A stretch of DNA of 64,000 nt from Astrothelium macrocarpum (GCA_021030915.1 JAGEMR010000007.1:248001-312000); one strand, 5' to 3'; shown: positions 24,449 to 36,474, numbered from the stretch's first letter. A program made the numbers and translations. Notes: a model not told the origin generated them from the letters alone.

Positions 24449-25539
24449 TCAAGAACGCTTAAAGTAGCTATCCAAAGTTCTCTTCTTATCCTTAACTAAT
24501 ACCTGATGATTGTTTTGTGACGTCTTTGACAACACTTGATGGCTGGTGTACATGCTTGCCCTAATGTTGTATTCGTTTTCCGATTGAATGCCGAGGTATG
24601 TATACGCATCGGTCTTGTAATATATCGCTCTGCCATGGCCTTCACGTGGGACAAGACCAAGGTTGGCAAGTCCTTGAAGGACTCTCTCCACGTCCGCATA
24701 GTTGTTGAAATCATCAGTATAGACAATGACAACTGATTCCTTGGTGGCCGAAATGTCCGTGCACCCTTCTGGAGGCACTTTTGCGCAAGGACCAAGCCTG
24801 CCTACTGTCACAGCTTCAGCGACAAGGCGCCAGACCCGTGGCAAATCTTGAAAAGATGGACGCAGCATCCACTAAATGAACATCAGCAAGACCAAAAACC
24901 CAGGCTGCGATAAGACGGGAACAAACTTTCCCAGCTAGCACACCTGTTTCTGATGCAAGCTCGTTGATGGCCATCTTCAGTTCTTCCCTATCCGGACTTA
25001 AATTTTTGGTGATCGTCGCCTTGGCTTTATTCGGCGATTCTTGCTCCAATTTTTGTCGTTTGGACCTATAGCTGTCGAGCAATGCCATCCCAGAATCCAT
25101 GAATTTTTGGATGTTTTGCTCTCTTGGCTGTTGGGCACTAGGATTTGCAACCCAAATCCAGTCGCCCACAGTCTCTGATCGTGAAGTGAGGGGTGGCAAG
25201 CGTTTGGTGAATTCAGCGACAGTCTCGGACAGCTGTTTTGCATTCCCTACCTGCCCTTCAAATGGATTGTAAAATGAGGACGAGGCCTTAGCACCCTCAC
25301 GCGCTGCTTTGCGGGCAGCGTACGCACTGGAAGCAAAGCGGATAGACGAGAGCAGCGAAGTGACATTGCATGCTTCACTTTCATGCTGCTTTTCAAGAGC
25401 ATCCTGGAATTGGTCGTCTCCTACTTTCCCCGTCAATTCCATGGTCGTAGAGCTACGCTGATAGGAGCTGAGTACCATAGAAGCTGGATTCATCCGATAT
25501 CCATCCTTCCCCAGCTACAAGCTCATTTGCATCGCTCAT
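24449..25539 (-). CDS. UPF0696/DUF1917 family protein (C11orf68-like)
   Basis: This is a conserved eukaryotic protein of unknown biochemical function, related to human C11orf68. Exons are 25476-25539, 24927-25420 and 24449-24871, each junction phase-consistent with 55-bp introns, giving 326 aa. The start MSDANELVAGEGWISDESSFYG was recovered in a different frame from exon 2. Family features are SSFYGD, RLPPLTSR..VGDWIWVANP, and the core domain from WMLRPSFQDLPRVWRLVAEA through RAIYYKTDAYTYLGI to NEYNIRASMYTS. It diverges from the primase gene across a 549-bp shared promoter region. Confidence 0.82.
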
Positions 25540-26088
25540 ACTGCCAAAAGCAAGGAATAGGGTATCCTACATAGTGCCAGTGACACGTCGGATAATACCT
25601 AAGCAGGGTGGTAACGTGCTGATGCAAGGTCCAAATGTGGGTGATTGCGTCAATTGAGAAGGACCCGTGCAGCTAAAGCTGGCCTAGAGTCGGGATGGAA
25701 ATGTGAAACTGTAGAAGTTCTTTCAACGCTGGACTGACATAATCTGTGGCTTGACCCAGCAGCGCGGAGTACATCATTACCAGATGCTCGTTTGAGCATT
25801 TACTCTTGCTTGACGATAGAATCCACGAACAGACACAACTTAGACTTTAGGAAAATAAAGGCCAGTCTATAATTCCTCATTCACATTAATCGCTACAAAA
25901 TCAAAAGCTGAGAGAACAAGGCGGGCCGCTGGGAGTTTTGGGTGGTCGATGATAGGTAAGCATCTTATCGATAGTCAACGTAATGACCTCCGAGACGCGC
26001 CCAACGCGTCCCTCATCTCGACGCGTCTTCCACCGAGCATTCAATAATTTTCACGTCAATCATACCCCACCCAGTATCTTCGCAGTCA
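25540..26088. promoter_or_regulatory. Bidirectional promoter with MluI cell-cycle boxes
   Basis: The region lies between the divergent UPF0696 and primase genes. Two ACGCGT sites (26004-26009 and 26021-26026) and a related ACGCGC at about 25995 sit 60-95 bp before the primase start. In ascomycete yeasts ACGCGT (MCB) binds MBF and drives G1/S expression of DNA-synthesis genes, including primase. The role here is inferred from motif and gene function. Confidence 0.6.
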
Positions 26089-27685
26089 ATGGCTGAAGAA
26101 GGCACGCTTCCGGACGCACCTATGAGAGAAGCCTCTTCCGATGTCTCTCCTAATGCCTCCCCAGACAGCAGCTCGCAGACCAGCCCTGGTCCATCGTCAC
26201 CAGCCGAGAAAGAGAAGATGAACCTGGAAGACATGTTCGATGACGAGGAGGAAAATTCCGAGTTCCCTTCCTCTAGCCTTCCTCCTCCAGAGCCAGAGTA
26301 TACACACCCACATCATGAGCTCTCACTCTCACCCCGCTGATGCAAAACCATCCAAGCCAATCCAAATCTGGGCGTATCACCGATCCTGAGGTCATGAAGG
26401 CTTTTTACCAACGACTCTTCCCCTTCCGTTACCTTTTCCAATGGCTCAATCACTCCCCCTCACCCACCAATGATTTTGCTCATCGCGAATTCGCCTTTAC
26501 CCTTCAAAACGACGCATATCTGCGCTACCAAGCCTTCCCTACTGCCGACCTTCTCCGTAAACAGTGCATCAATCTCAATCCTTCCCGCTTTGAAATCGGC
26601 CCTGTCTACAGCACCAACCCCCGCGATCGCAAAACATTAAGGAAAGCAAGCGCATTTCGGCCATTAAGCAAGGAATTAGTGTTTGATATTGATATGACAG
26701 ACTACGATGAAATTCGTACTTGCTGTTCTGGAGCAAACATCTGTAATCGATGCTGGACTTTCATCACTATGGCGATCAAGGTCGTGGATGAGGCTTTGCG
26801 AGAGGACTTTGGATTCAAACATGTGCTCTGGGTGTACTCGGGAAGACGTGGTGCGCACGCTTGGGTTTGCGATAAACGGGCAAGAGACATGGATGACACG
26901 AAGAGGAGAGCCATTGCCGGCTATCTTGAACTATTAAAAGGAGGAGATAAGAGCGGGAAAAAGGTGAACGTGAGGAGGCCACTTCATCCTCATCTTGAGT
27001 AAGCTGTGCGGGAAAACCCGCTTATTCTGCCACTGTACTGATTCTGTTGCTCAGACGAAGCCTTGGTATCCTCAAGGAGCATTTTCAAGATGACATTCTC
27101 TCCTCTCAAGATCCCTGGGGCGATTCCGAAGCATCGTCCACTCTCCTCAAGCTTCTACCTTTCCCTGAGCTTGTCGCCGCTCTCCGTAAGAAATGGGACT
27201 CCGCGCCTGATCGATCTAGTGAGAGCAAATGGAGAGATATAGATGCTGTGGCCAAGACAGGAGTCGGAAGCTCTGATGCCACCTTTGGAAAGCGCCTGCT
27301 CGAAGCGAAGCAAGACATCGTGCTTGAGTATACTTATCCGCGTCTTGATGCAGAAGTCAGCAAAAAATTGAACCATTTGCTAAAAAGCCCATTTTGTGTA
27401 CATCCCGGTACAGGAAGGATTTGTGTGCCGATAGACACCAAGAATGTGGAGGAATTTGACCCAATGAGTGTGCCAACCGTAGTGGAGCTCCTTGCCGAGA
27501 TAGATGCATGGAATGGGGACGAGAAGGAGGACGGTACGGAGGAGGCAAGAAAAGTGCAGGATTGGGAGAAGACAAGCTTGAAACCATATGTCGAGTACTT
27601 TCGGTGCTTTGTGTCAGCACTGCTCAAGGACGAGAAGAACGGCAAAAGAGATAGAGAGGAAGACGGAGATCCGATGGAGTTTTGA
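26089..27685 (+). CDS. DNA primase small (catalytic) subunit
   Basis: This is the p48 subunit of DNA polymerase alpha-primase, which synthesises RNA primers in the nucleus. Exons are 26089-26297, 26357-26998 and 27055-27685, giving 493 aa. The first intron (59 bp, GTATAC donor, CAAG acceptor) is the least certain; it joins the acidic N-terminus with NLEDMFDDEEE to the conserved core. The core starts DPEVMKAFYQRLFPFRYLFQ and continues FAHREFAFTLQNDAYLRYQ. It holds the catalytic ELVFDIDMTDYD (metal-binding Asp180 and Asp182) and a zinc-type cluster CC...CNRC (residues 192-202). The nucleotide-binding SGRRGAHAW follows. Length and order match the family. It is convergent with DPH7, 114 bp away. 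Confidence 0.95.
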
Positions 27686-27799
27686 CCTCCGAGGATTGTA
27701 CTCATGCGTTAGGCAGCAGGACGACGACAATAATTTTCTTTCGCGGACTCGCGTGGCTCTCTGTGAGTGCGATTCTCTAGGACTTCGCATTCAAAGTTG

Positions 27800-29256
27800 T
27801 TACAAATTATTCTGGTCAAACCGCCACAAACACAACAATTTATCATAGAAGCTCGTAGAGACGATCTCAAACTTGTTTGAGTCGTTGGCAGGTCCTGCTC
27901 TTAAGGCACTGCCATAGTTCATGCTCTTGTGTTCTTCAAATCTGATCATAATCTTGATGTGCCACTCCATATCATGTCTCTTGATTTCGACGACTCGTAC
28001 ACCAGCGTACATGCAGCTAGCCAGGACAAGCCAACGGAGCGACTCGGTATGAGAAGTCGGATTCGAAGCACAGCGCGTCGAAGCAGGTGCTTGGATGACA
28101 GTCAGTCTCCACACGCCGCCACCAAGATTAAGTTCGGCGAGTGTTCTTGGTCTCTTTCCTTGACTTTGAGTGACCGCGACGACCCTGAGATAGTCGTCAT
28201 AGCTACCCGTAACAAGAACCTCTTCAAATTCATCGCCTTGTTCAGGAGAATCAGCCAGGATTGGCAGGATGGCTGTAACACCAGCACCATGGATTTTGTT
28301 GTCTTTCCAGAGGGTTTCATTATCAGCGTTATTTGTGGAATGGCACGCGAACACGCAGTCATCGCCTCCGGAGTAGAGAAAGTGTCCCCCAGTGCAGTAT
28401 GCTACGACCCATGCCTCCAGCGTATGGGTAAAGAGTCGAGTAGTCTGAATGTGAGCGAGTGCTTCATCATGAACAAGCGAGCATATCATCACTTCGCCTG
28501 TATTCAATGTTACCGCGAAAAAGTCTTCTTTGGTGGGATGCCAGACAATGTCAAGTACAAGAATGCCCTCATGGAAAGGTTGATGACTTTGGTGATTCGC
28601 GAGATAAGCTGGGTTATCTGGATGTGTTCCACTACGATGCAGAAAATCATAAAAGTCGATCTGGCCACCTGACAGTGCAACAGCAAGCTTTCCATTGAAT
28701 GAGTTTGTGGCCACAACATCAGGGTCACTGTTTCCAAGATGTCCCTCTAAGGAAAATGCAATGTCCAGTATGCCATTATTCATGCCAAATGCTTGCTCTG
28801 TAATGCTGGTGCAGTCAGAAACCAAGATCGACATTGATCATAACGCATCAACTGCCGTCCGCTGGATAACGTGCAAAGTAGGAAGTGCATAGGATAAATT
28901 ATTAAACTGCATATTGTAGACTAGATGGGTTTGTGTTTAAAGAAGGGGGGGGGGGGAGGAAGAGGGGGGTTAGGGAGGCGTTTCCAGCGCCGGAGAACCT
29001 ACATTGCCTCGCCTGCTAGCCGATATAGAGTAAGGGAGCCAATTCTGGATTGAGATTGACTTTCACTTCCTTCCTCTATGATATCTTCTGGAAGGGTACC
29101 GGGTTGTTGCAAATGATAGGTTCCTACAATGAAATAGCCAGAACTATCAGGGATAAAGGCAATACAGCTTGGTTCGAGATCCAGCGTCTTCGTATGTAGC
29201 AGATCTACATCTCTACCACGAGATTTGGACTGTCCCAAGCCGGCCATATTACACAT
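27800..29256 (-). CDS. Diphthine methylesterase, WD40 protein DPH7
   Basis: This enzyme removes the methyl ester from diphthine methyl ester on elongation factor 2, a late step of diphthamide synthesis in the cytosol. Exons are 29003-29256 and 27800-28805, giving 419 aa. The N-terminus carries LDLEPSCIAFIPDSSGYFIVGTY. Family motifs are LYSGGDDCVFACHST, VLVTGSYDDYLRVV, NLGGGVWRL and ASCMYAGVRVVE, within WD40-like blades. The single 196-bp intron is longer than its neighbours and holds a poly-C tract. A short readable stretch before the acceptor (about 28820-28870) could be a micro-exon, so this junction is uncertain. A second ATG lies at 29247. Confidence 0.87.
28944..28973 (+). repeat. Poly-G tract with further G-runs
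   Basis: A run of a dozen or so G residues is followed by AGGAAGA, six G residues and TTAGGGAGG. The G-rich strand could fold as a G-quadruplex. It lies inside the DPH7 intron, where the transcribed RNA would be C-rich. Confidence 0.6.
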
Positions 29257-30259
29257 TAAGAACTTGCAGTTTCATCCAAGGAGTGAACCAGCTTGAATCA
29301 CATCAGGTTGGTTGACTCTAGGCGACTTCAAATATTTGTTGTTCTGAAGAAGCTTTGATGTGTGATATCTGTGGCCAGATTCCTAGCTGAACGCTCGTAT
29401 GATACTCCAAAATCCTGAATTAATGGGTTTAACAAAAAAAAAAAAAAGGACTCGGAACTTCGGGTTTGTAGAAGACCACACAGAGCACTGGCCGGCAAGC
29501 TTCACATTTCTCTTACTCGATAGTTTGGCGATGGTCGTTCCGATGAAATGCTGACTCGTGTTCTATTAGGTAAACACAATTCGAAATCTTGGCCGTTTTC
29601 TAGTGAAATCATTTGCAACTAAGGTACCAGGTACCATACCTTACCTAGCGGCAGTTTGTGGCAATGACATAAGCAGCCGGCGTCGTGACCGCTCCCGTCG
29701 TTCCACCACCCTGCGATTACTAGCTCGTTATCACTGACCACTGTCTTTATCAGGAGAGAACCAAACTCAGTAACAACGCCCTATCAGTGTGCTCCCCCGC
29801 TAGTCTGGACAGAGTCAAGGCTTCGATACGATGTCAAAATCTTCCTATTGGTCATCACATGCCTCAATCGTCCTCGCCTCTTTGGAATCTGACTATCGAG
29901 TAATCCCAACAACTTCTGCATATCAGAGGGCCCACACGTAAACGTGGGGCTTATCGGTGCCTCTAGCATGCTCAGCAACACGATGCTGCTTGTAGTTCAC
30001 TCTCTGGGTCTGTCTGGGGTTGTCCCCACATTTTGCATCACTGAAGAATGTTTTCTTTGTTTCTGCTACTAATTTTTAATATTCGTTTGCGTTTCTAAAA
30101 TTTCCCTCTCATCCGACCCATACCAAATGCATTCTTTCACACAAAGTTGCCCCCGAAACTGATGTGTTTATTACATAAATCTTATTGCCAAAGAAAAGGA
30201 TACTGAGAACAATGAAGGGAAACCGTTGGTAGACCTCAGTCTGGAGAAATACTTTGAAC
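29257..30259. promoter_or_regulatory. Divergent promoter region with GATA-site cluster
   Basis: This is the 1-kb region between DPH7 and allantoinase. Five HGATAR sites (read on the minus strand) occur in about 230 bp: 29728-29733, 29747-29752, 29781-29786, 29893-29898 and 29951-29956. Such sites bind AreA/NIT2 GATA factors, which induce purine and allantoin catabolism under nitrogen limitation. No gene was seen here. Confidence 0.5.
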
Positions 30260-31870
30260 ATGGCCCGTCATGCCACTGGTAGCAATGAATATGAGGAAGA
30301 AACAATGTTTGGAGAGACGCCAAAAACGTTCGCAACCTTACCTCCTATCACCGTGCTTGCTTCATCTCGAGCCGTTATATCTGGAAGATTGACTGCTGCC
30401 ACAATCGTGATTTCTACAATCACCGGAAAAATCATTTCCATCTTCCATTCTGTTCTTCCACCCGCCGGTTTTCCTCCAGGCGTGCCATATACGGATCAAT
30501 CTCCCCGAATCCTACTCCCTGGACTTGTCGACGCACATGTACATCTCAACGAGCCTGGAAGAACAGAATGGGAGGGTTTCTGGACTGGCACAAGAGCTGC
30601 AGCTTTCGGTGGAGTCACAACAGTCATAGATATGCCATTGAATGCTGTCCCACCTACAACAACGGTAGCGAATTTGAAAGAGAAGACTGCGGCGGCCCAA
30701 GGAAAGTGCTGGGTAGATGTAGGCTTTTATGGAGGAATAGTGCCTGGAAATGAGAAAGAGTTGCAGCCTCTCGTTAACGAAGGCGTAAGAGGCTTCAAGG
30801 GCTTCCTGATTGACAGTGGAGTATGATGCAAACGTGAAGCTGCCCAATTTCGCTAATACGGCCAGGTCGAAGAATTTCCTGCGGTATCTTCAGAAGATAT
30901 CCAAAAAGCGATGACAGAGCTTGCAGATCAGCCCACGACGCTCATGTTCCATGCTGAAATGATACCGCCCATCACTGCTTCTGTTGGCGACGATGTGCAG
31001 GTCTCTCTACCTCCCCTCGAACCTACAGGACTCTTGACGGCATATCAGACTTTTCTGGATTCGCGACCACCTTCATTCGAAACGTATGCTATCTCCGAGA
31101 TTCTCTCCCTTGCACCCCTAGCCCCCAGCCTCCCCCTCCACATTGTCCATCTTTCTGCAATCGACGCGATTCCGATTCTTCGCAAGGCTCGTGCGCAAGG
31201 AGTCAAAATCACGGCAGAGACGTGCTTCCACTACCTCTCCCTTGCTGCTGAAACGATCAAAAACGGCGATACGCGACACAAATGTTGCCCGCCAATTCGC
31301 TCGCAATCTAATCAGGATGGCTTGTGGGACGAAATGTTTAGAAAAGACGATAGTGTCATCAAAACAGTAGTCTCGGATCATTCGCCTTGCACTCCGAGTC
31401 TCAAGCTTTTGCCCAATCATCTGGTTTCCGGTGAGTCCAAGGAGAAGCAGAGTAACATGGGCGACTTCTTCTCTGCATGGGGAGGCATTTCCAGTGTTGG
31501 TCTGGGCCTCAGCATCCTCTGGACTGAAAAACAACGCCATCGGAATGTTGGCATCGAGGACATCGTAAGATGGTGCTGTTACAATACTGCCGTGCAGGTG
31601 GGTCTTGAAAAGCAAAAGGGGGATTTGGCAGTGGGACTTGACGGCGACGTTGCCATTTTTGATGATGAAGCAAGTTTTGTGGTGGAGCCCAATACAATGT
31701 TATTTCGGAACAAGTGTAGTCCATACGAAGGCATGGAACTCAAAGGTAGGGTCATCGAGACATGGTTAAGAGGTCAGAAAGTTTTTAGCAAGAGCGATGG
31801 ATTTGTAGAAAAGGGAGGCCCGAAAGGGCATTTGCTCCTTGAGCCAAGGATACACAGGGCAGGAAGATAA
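30260..31870 (+). CDS. Allantoinase
   Basis: This enzyme hydrolyses allantoin to allantoate in purine-nitrogen catabolism. Exons are 30260-30820 and 30866-31870 (45-bp intron with CTAAT branch; the join restores IDSGVEEFPAVSSED), giving 521 aa. It is a cyclic amidohydrolase: LPGLVDAHVHLNEPG (metal-binding His pair), FGGVTTVIDMPLN, GFKGFLID with the carboxylated Lys, LMFHAEM, LPLHIVHLS and VVSDHSPCTP supply the binuclear metal site. The C-terminal half has the usual GDVAIFD and NKCSPYEGMELKG. A GATA-site cluster lies upstream. Confidence 0.94.
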
Positions 31871-32055
31871 TTTGTAATGTCGAAGTCCTAAATCATTCGC
31901 GATTTTTCCACTGCGGTGGACACTTCAAATCAACTCCATAGATCTATTATAACGAAACAGTGCTGGTGTCTCTTCCTCGGAACGTTGAGATGACGAGCGG
32001 GGTGTGGAATAGTTGGAAACGTAAAGGGAATAACAGCATCTACCCATCCATCAGC

Positions 32056-34036
32056 ATGCCTCGGACAGCGAGACCTCACGCTACAATCGTTTGTCCGTCA
32101 TGTCTCCGCGCTCGTCTGGCAAACAGGGTCATCACCCGTCCATTTTCCCGATACGCTACCCTTTGTGAAGAGCCCGAGGCCCCGCTGCAACCCAAAAATG
32201 TTGTATCCTTGAGGAAGCAGTTGAAAGAAGAAACAAAGCGTCGAAGGCAAGATGGCGGCCCCAGCAGACTGCATCCTAGGTCCACAAATGAATTTTCAGA
32301 AAAGTGGGAAACCACCATTGGACTCGAGATTCACGCCGAATTGAACACCGCAAAGAAACTGTTCTCGAGCGCCGCGACATCTGCCAACGAGTCTACCAAT
32401 ACTCATGTTGCCCCTTTCGATGCCGCACTCCCAGGCACGCAGCCCCATTTTCAAGCAGAAACTGTGATTCCTGCTTTACGAGCTGCGCTAGCTCTCAACT
32501 GTACTATACAACGTAGAAGCGCGTTTGACAGAAAGCACTATTTTTACCAAGATCAACCGGCTGGGTATCAGATCACGCAGTATTACGGTATGGATGCTTG
32601 GCCTATTCCACCAATGCGATTGGTCCATGAGCTAATGTGGGCGTCTTTCCTCCTTAGAACCCTTCGCGAAATGCGGCTCTGTCACTCTATTCCACCCTCG
32701 TGATGGCATTGCCGAGTCAGATTCCCCTTCAGTCACCATCCCCATCAAACAAATCCAGATAGAACAGGATACAGGCAAAACCCTTCATCGACCTCCATCC
32801 ACGCACCTACTCGATTTCAATCGCGTTTCGCACCCGTTAATCGAGATTATTACCGAACCTGTCATCCATCACCCGTCAACTGCAGCGGCGTGTGTCCGCA
32901 AAATACAAAATTTGTTAGAAGTGGTTGATGCATGTACGTTGGGCATGGAATTGGGAGGACTCAGAGTGGATGTCAACGTTTCAGTCGCGCTGCGGGCTCA
33001 AGAACGGGGGGAGAAACGCTTGGGTCAAAGGACTGAGATCAAAAACCTGAGCAGCTTTAAAGCTGTCGAAGCTGCGATTATTGCAGAAAGAGATCGTCAA
33101 ATCGAAATACTGGAAGCTGGAGGGATAATCGAAGGCGAAACAAGAGGATGGACACTTGGTGCAGCACGAACGACCAAACTCCGAGGGAAAGAAGGAGAAG
33201 TAGACTATAGGTACATGCCTGACCCAGACCTTCCACCACTAGTCGTTGGCAATGTTAGTCTACGTGAGCTCTGTTGAAATCCGAGTTATTGACAGAAGGC
33301 CAGAATTTGCTAGATCATTTGCTAGCAACGAATACCCGACTGCCTGATGAGATGGCTGTAGACAAGCTGGCAAATTATCCCTACAATCTTTCAATTCCGG
33401 ATGCAATGGTGCTCATTGTGGCCGACGATGGCGATCGGCTTGAATACTACTTGGAGCTGGTCGCGCAGCTTCGCGGATTGCTAGAACCCGATGAATTTCG
33501 CTCAGCCAAGGTAGGAAAGATAGCAGGGAATTGGTACGTCGGAAAGTTGAACTCTTACTGCATAATCCCAGACGCGTATCAAAGTCAATGTATGCTTGGT
33601 CTACGACTATAAACTGACGATAGCAAGGGTTCTTCATGAGCTTGGGAGCCTCATTGCCAGGTCGGAATCCTCTTGGCACGATCAGCCAGTCGGAGAGAAG
33701 CAGCTTACACTAATTCTCGTGCGGCTGGTACGACACCAGATAACAGGTCAAAGCGCGAGAAAGCTTCTGGCGATGCTTTTCGATGGGGACCAGCGTTCAG
33801 TAGAACAAATCATTGAAAGTGAAAACCTGCTACTAAATCCCATGACTCAGGAAGAATACCAATCTTTGGCTCAACAGCTTGTCGCTGAAAACGAGAAAAT
33901 GGTTCGCGCGATCCAAGAGAAGAATCAGAGAGGAAAGATCAAATGGTTTGTTGGACAAATGATACGACGAGGTGAAGAGGGTAGAGTTGAAGCTGACAAA
34001 GCCGAGAAAGTGCTCCAAGACTTGATGCACGTTTGA
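32056..34036 (+). CDS. Mitochondrial glutamyl-tRNA(Gln) amidotransferase subunit B
   Basis: This is the GatB component of the GatFAB-type complex, which converts Glu-tRNA(Gln) to Gln-tRNA(Gln) in mitochondria. Exons are 32056-32587, 32658-33263, 33314-33533 and 33628-34036, giving 588 aa. Phases agree; introns are 70, 50 and 94 bp. The start at 32056 gives a basic, Arg-rich presequence ([20 protein letters not shown]); an in-frame ATG at 31990 is an alternative. Motifs are [69 protein letters not shown] and [14 protein letters not shown]. The C-terminal GatB/Yqey tail domain runs from VLHELGSL to the end. The third intron uses a CAAG acceptor. Confidence 0.93.
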
Positions 34037-34361
34037 GAAATGTTCGATTTTGCGAGCGATAGTAATAGAGACAGGGCTATAGGCCATTGGCGGAGACATT
34101 TCCACTGGCTCGGTTTGGTACAAGCGAGTGGTTGATCCCATTGGAATTTGTCCTATGGTTTTTTTTTGCTTTTGAGTCCAGCGTTAGCCAAAACTCAAAC
34201 AGGACACAAAAACCTTGCTCTACAAAATCCAGCTCTCCCGGTTCTAAATCAACGACTCGCTTCATCCAATATTTAACATCAGATCCAAGGACTCTTCCAG
34301 CACGACTCCTTACCGCTGAGAATTCATATCACAATAAGAAAACTCTGACGGTGAACCTCAA
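34037..34361. other. Intergenic, 3' flank of GatB gene
   Basis: This short spacer has an overlapping 92-codon frame (34087-34365) that shows no domain. Nothing else was seen. Confidence 0.35.
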
Positions 34362-34580
34362 ATGATTACAGGCATCGATCAAACCCCTATGCCTCAAGAA
34401 AGTTCTGCCTCTTCTCGCAAGACACTGGTCTTCGCCTTTGGCAATCCTATGGCTCCACCTCCTGGAGACGATCCTTTGACTCGTATATTCAGGAAGGTAA
34501 AAGAATTTTTCAAAAAACCGGATAAAACCTACACGCCAAAATCCGAACGTCTTTCTTCAGATTATCCGCCTATTTGGTAG
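34362..34580 (+). CDS. Possible small protein, unrecognised
   Basis: This is a 72-codon open frame with a good start context (TCAAATGAT) and balanced composition: a Ser/Pro-rich start, a basic central stretch (RIFRKVKEFFKKPDK) and a C-terminus DYPPIW. The basic segment could be an amphipathic helix. No family is recognised, there is no signal peptide, and it may be a chance frame. Confidence 0.3.
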   Translation: MITGIDQTPMPQESSASSRKTLVFAFGNPMAPPPGDDPLTRIFRKVKEFFKKPDKTYTPKSERLSSDYPPIW

Positions 34581-35458
34581 GAAAGAGCGCAATAGATGAA
34601 ATTACCCAGTTGGCGCCCACAACTCAAGATGTTTCGAACCGCGTGTGTCATATCAAATCTAGTGTCGTCTATACTTGCCTTAGTCGTTCAATCAACAAAC
34701 GATCGTGAGCTCTTCTATTGTCTTCTGAACGATCAAAAAAGCAGGTCCCCCCCCGACAAAACCCCCGAGAAAGGAAGAAGAAGAAAAAACAAAGAAACCA
34801 CGCGTCATGCTGCATTCAAAAGGGGCAACTGTTCGAGTTCTTGTCCGCAAATTCCGTCGACGTCGTCCCTCTTGGATAGCTCTTCGTCGAACCGGGTGTG
34901 GATTGGTTCTTCATAGTCGACAAGTGCCGCTTCCCACCTAATGCCCAAGTTACCCACGCAAACAAAGCAAGAAGGAAGATGAACGCGAGAATGCTTCCAT
35001 TATCTCAGTAATCTCGTCCTTTTTAGTTCCCTCCAGAAGCTCCACCCACCCCACGATACTTAGGTAGATGAGCCGGAAGAAAAACACGCGGAAGTATTCA
35101 GATCAAGGTGCTGTTGTAATTTCCCTTACCCAAGAGTGCATTGCGTGTTATCCGACCTTTTCTCATGGACATGCATGGCGAATGCGAGCAATAGCAGGCG
35201 TCAATTGTGATTACGGATTCATTGTGAAAATGGATAGGGATGTCATATCAGTGGGAGCGTTGCGCAAGGTTTCATGAGAGAAATGACTACTTGCTATCGA
35301 ATAAGATGAAGCTGGTGGAATGTGTTTAATACTACGAATACATTGCTCATACACAAGGTGAATCTCGCCGTCGCAAACATCGACGGTGCTGTGTGACGTT
35401 ATTTATGCACTGCCGCTTTATTCACACGACATTGCATGAAAGGTGTACTACAATACCA
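34581..35458. other. Intergenic, no gene recognised
   Basis: This 0.88-kb spacer contains a 69-codon frame at 35068-35277 without recognisable features. The right part is the 3' flank of the uS17m gene. Confidence 0.35.
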
Positions 35459-36474
35459 TTATCGCCATCCGAACCAGCCTCTATTCTTGTTTTCCGTCTT
35501 CCCCACTTCATCTCCCGGTTCCTCGGTTCCTGGTGCTCTCGTCTCCTTATCTTCCCGCAAATCTTCTACTCCAGTCTTTCCGAGTTCCTGGCCCTCTATC
35601 CTCATCTGGTCAATTGACTTGTCTATCCGCTTGAGCTCCTCCTCGTTCCTCTGTGCTTTATCGTCCAGCTTTATTGCCTTCTGACTATTCGCAATAGCTC
35701 TATCATGAATCTTTCCGGGATGATGTAAACCTCCACTACCTTCAATTACCATGTCGCTCCGAACACCCTCTTTGTAGTGTTCGAAACCTGAATCGACTAC
35801 TGCTTCCACATTCCCTGGTTCTCCTCCTTTTTTTGTATTCCCCTTTCCCTTAAGTATCCGCTTCTCCTCCTTTCTTTTTTGTATGCTTTCTCTTGCTCGA
35901 GCATCTCTCCTCTCCGCCTTGGCCAGCCTCTTTTCATCCTTGAGTACTTGTAACTCCTCCAAACTTGGCAAGGGTGGCCTTTCTGATATAGGGGGACCAA
36001 AAGGCGCAATTATCTGTGTTACAACGTGGCGAACGTGTTTCGCGTACCGATTGCCGCTGGCCAGACGTATTATGTCACCTTCTCGTAATGATGAGGCGGG
36101 ATCGTGAGTGAGATAGTGGACCGGGCGATCGAAATACTATTCGCGGCTGCGTCAATGTCGTGCTATTTGCGTCGTTGGAGGCTTTGGGCAAGCCAGAAGT
36201 GGAAGGGTCTCGGAAAGCTGAAGGACCTTTGCCCCATTGCACTGGAGGCTTCGTAGACTCCCGATTGATGCCGCCTCAGAATTGGATGCAATGAAAAGTG
36301 ACGTACCTTTCGAACCTGCTTATTCCAATCCTGCTTCATTATTCGCACCTTGACTGTCTTCGACATTTTGCCCGCGGATACTACAACACCTGTGTAGTTT
36401 CTACTCGCAGGTGGTGGTTTGACTACTCTAGCAGCATTTGCTGCCGCTACTCTTATGCCTCCAAGCGTCGACAT
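35459..36474 (-). CDS. Mitochondrial small-subunit ribosomal protein uS17m
   Basis: This is an OB-fold ribosomal protein of the mitochondrial 37S subunit, which binds rRNA. Exons are 36307-36474 and 35459-36136 (170-bp intron; acceptor GCGAATAG), giving 281 aa. The N-terminal domain has NYTGVVVSAGKMSKTVKVR, then across the splice KYFDRPVHYLTHDPASSLREGD and VTQIIAPFG, all typical of S17. The remaining 170 or so residues form a charged, Lys/Glu-rich tail with coiled-coil character, ending in NRGWFGWR; such extensions are common in fungal mitoribosomal proteins. The start at 36474 was chosen over an in-frame upstream frame opening because it begins at the conserved part. Confidence 0.87.

Noticed and set aside
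28820..28880. Micro-exon of DPH7
   Set aside because: A stretch reads plausibly (TLHVIQRTAVDA), but no donor/acceptor pair keeps the phase with exon 1, so the two-exon model was preferred.
28960..28975. Telomere-like TTAGGG next to the poly-G tract
   Set aside because: Only one unit is present and it lies inside an intron of a housekeeping gene. There is no telomeric array.
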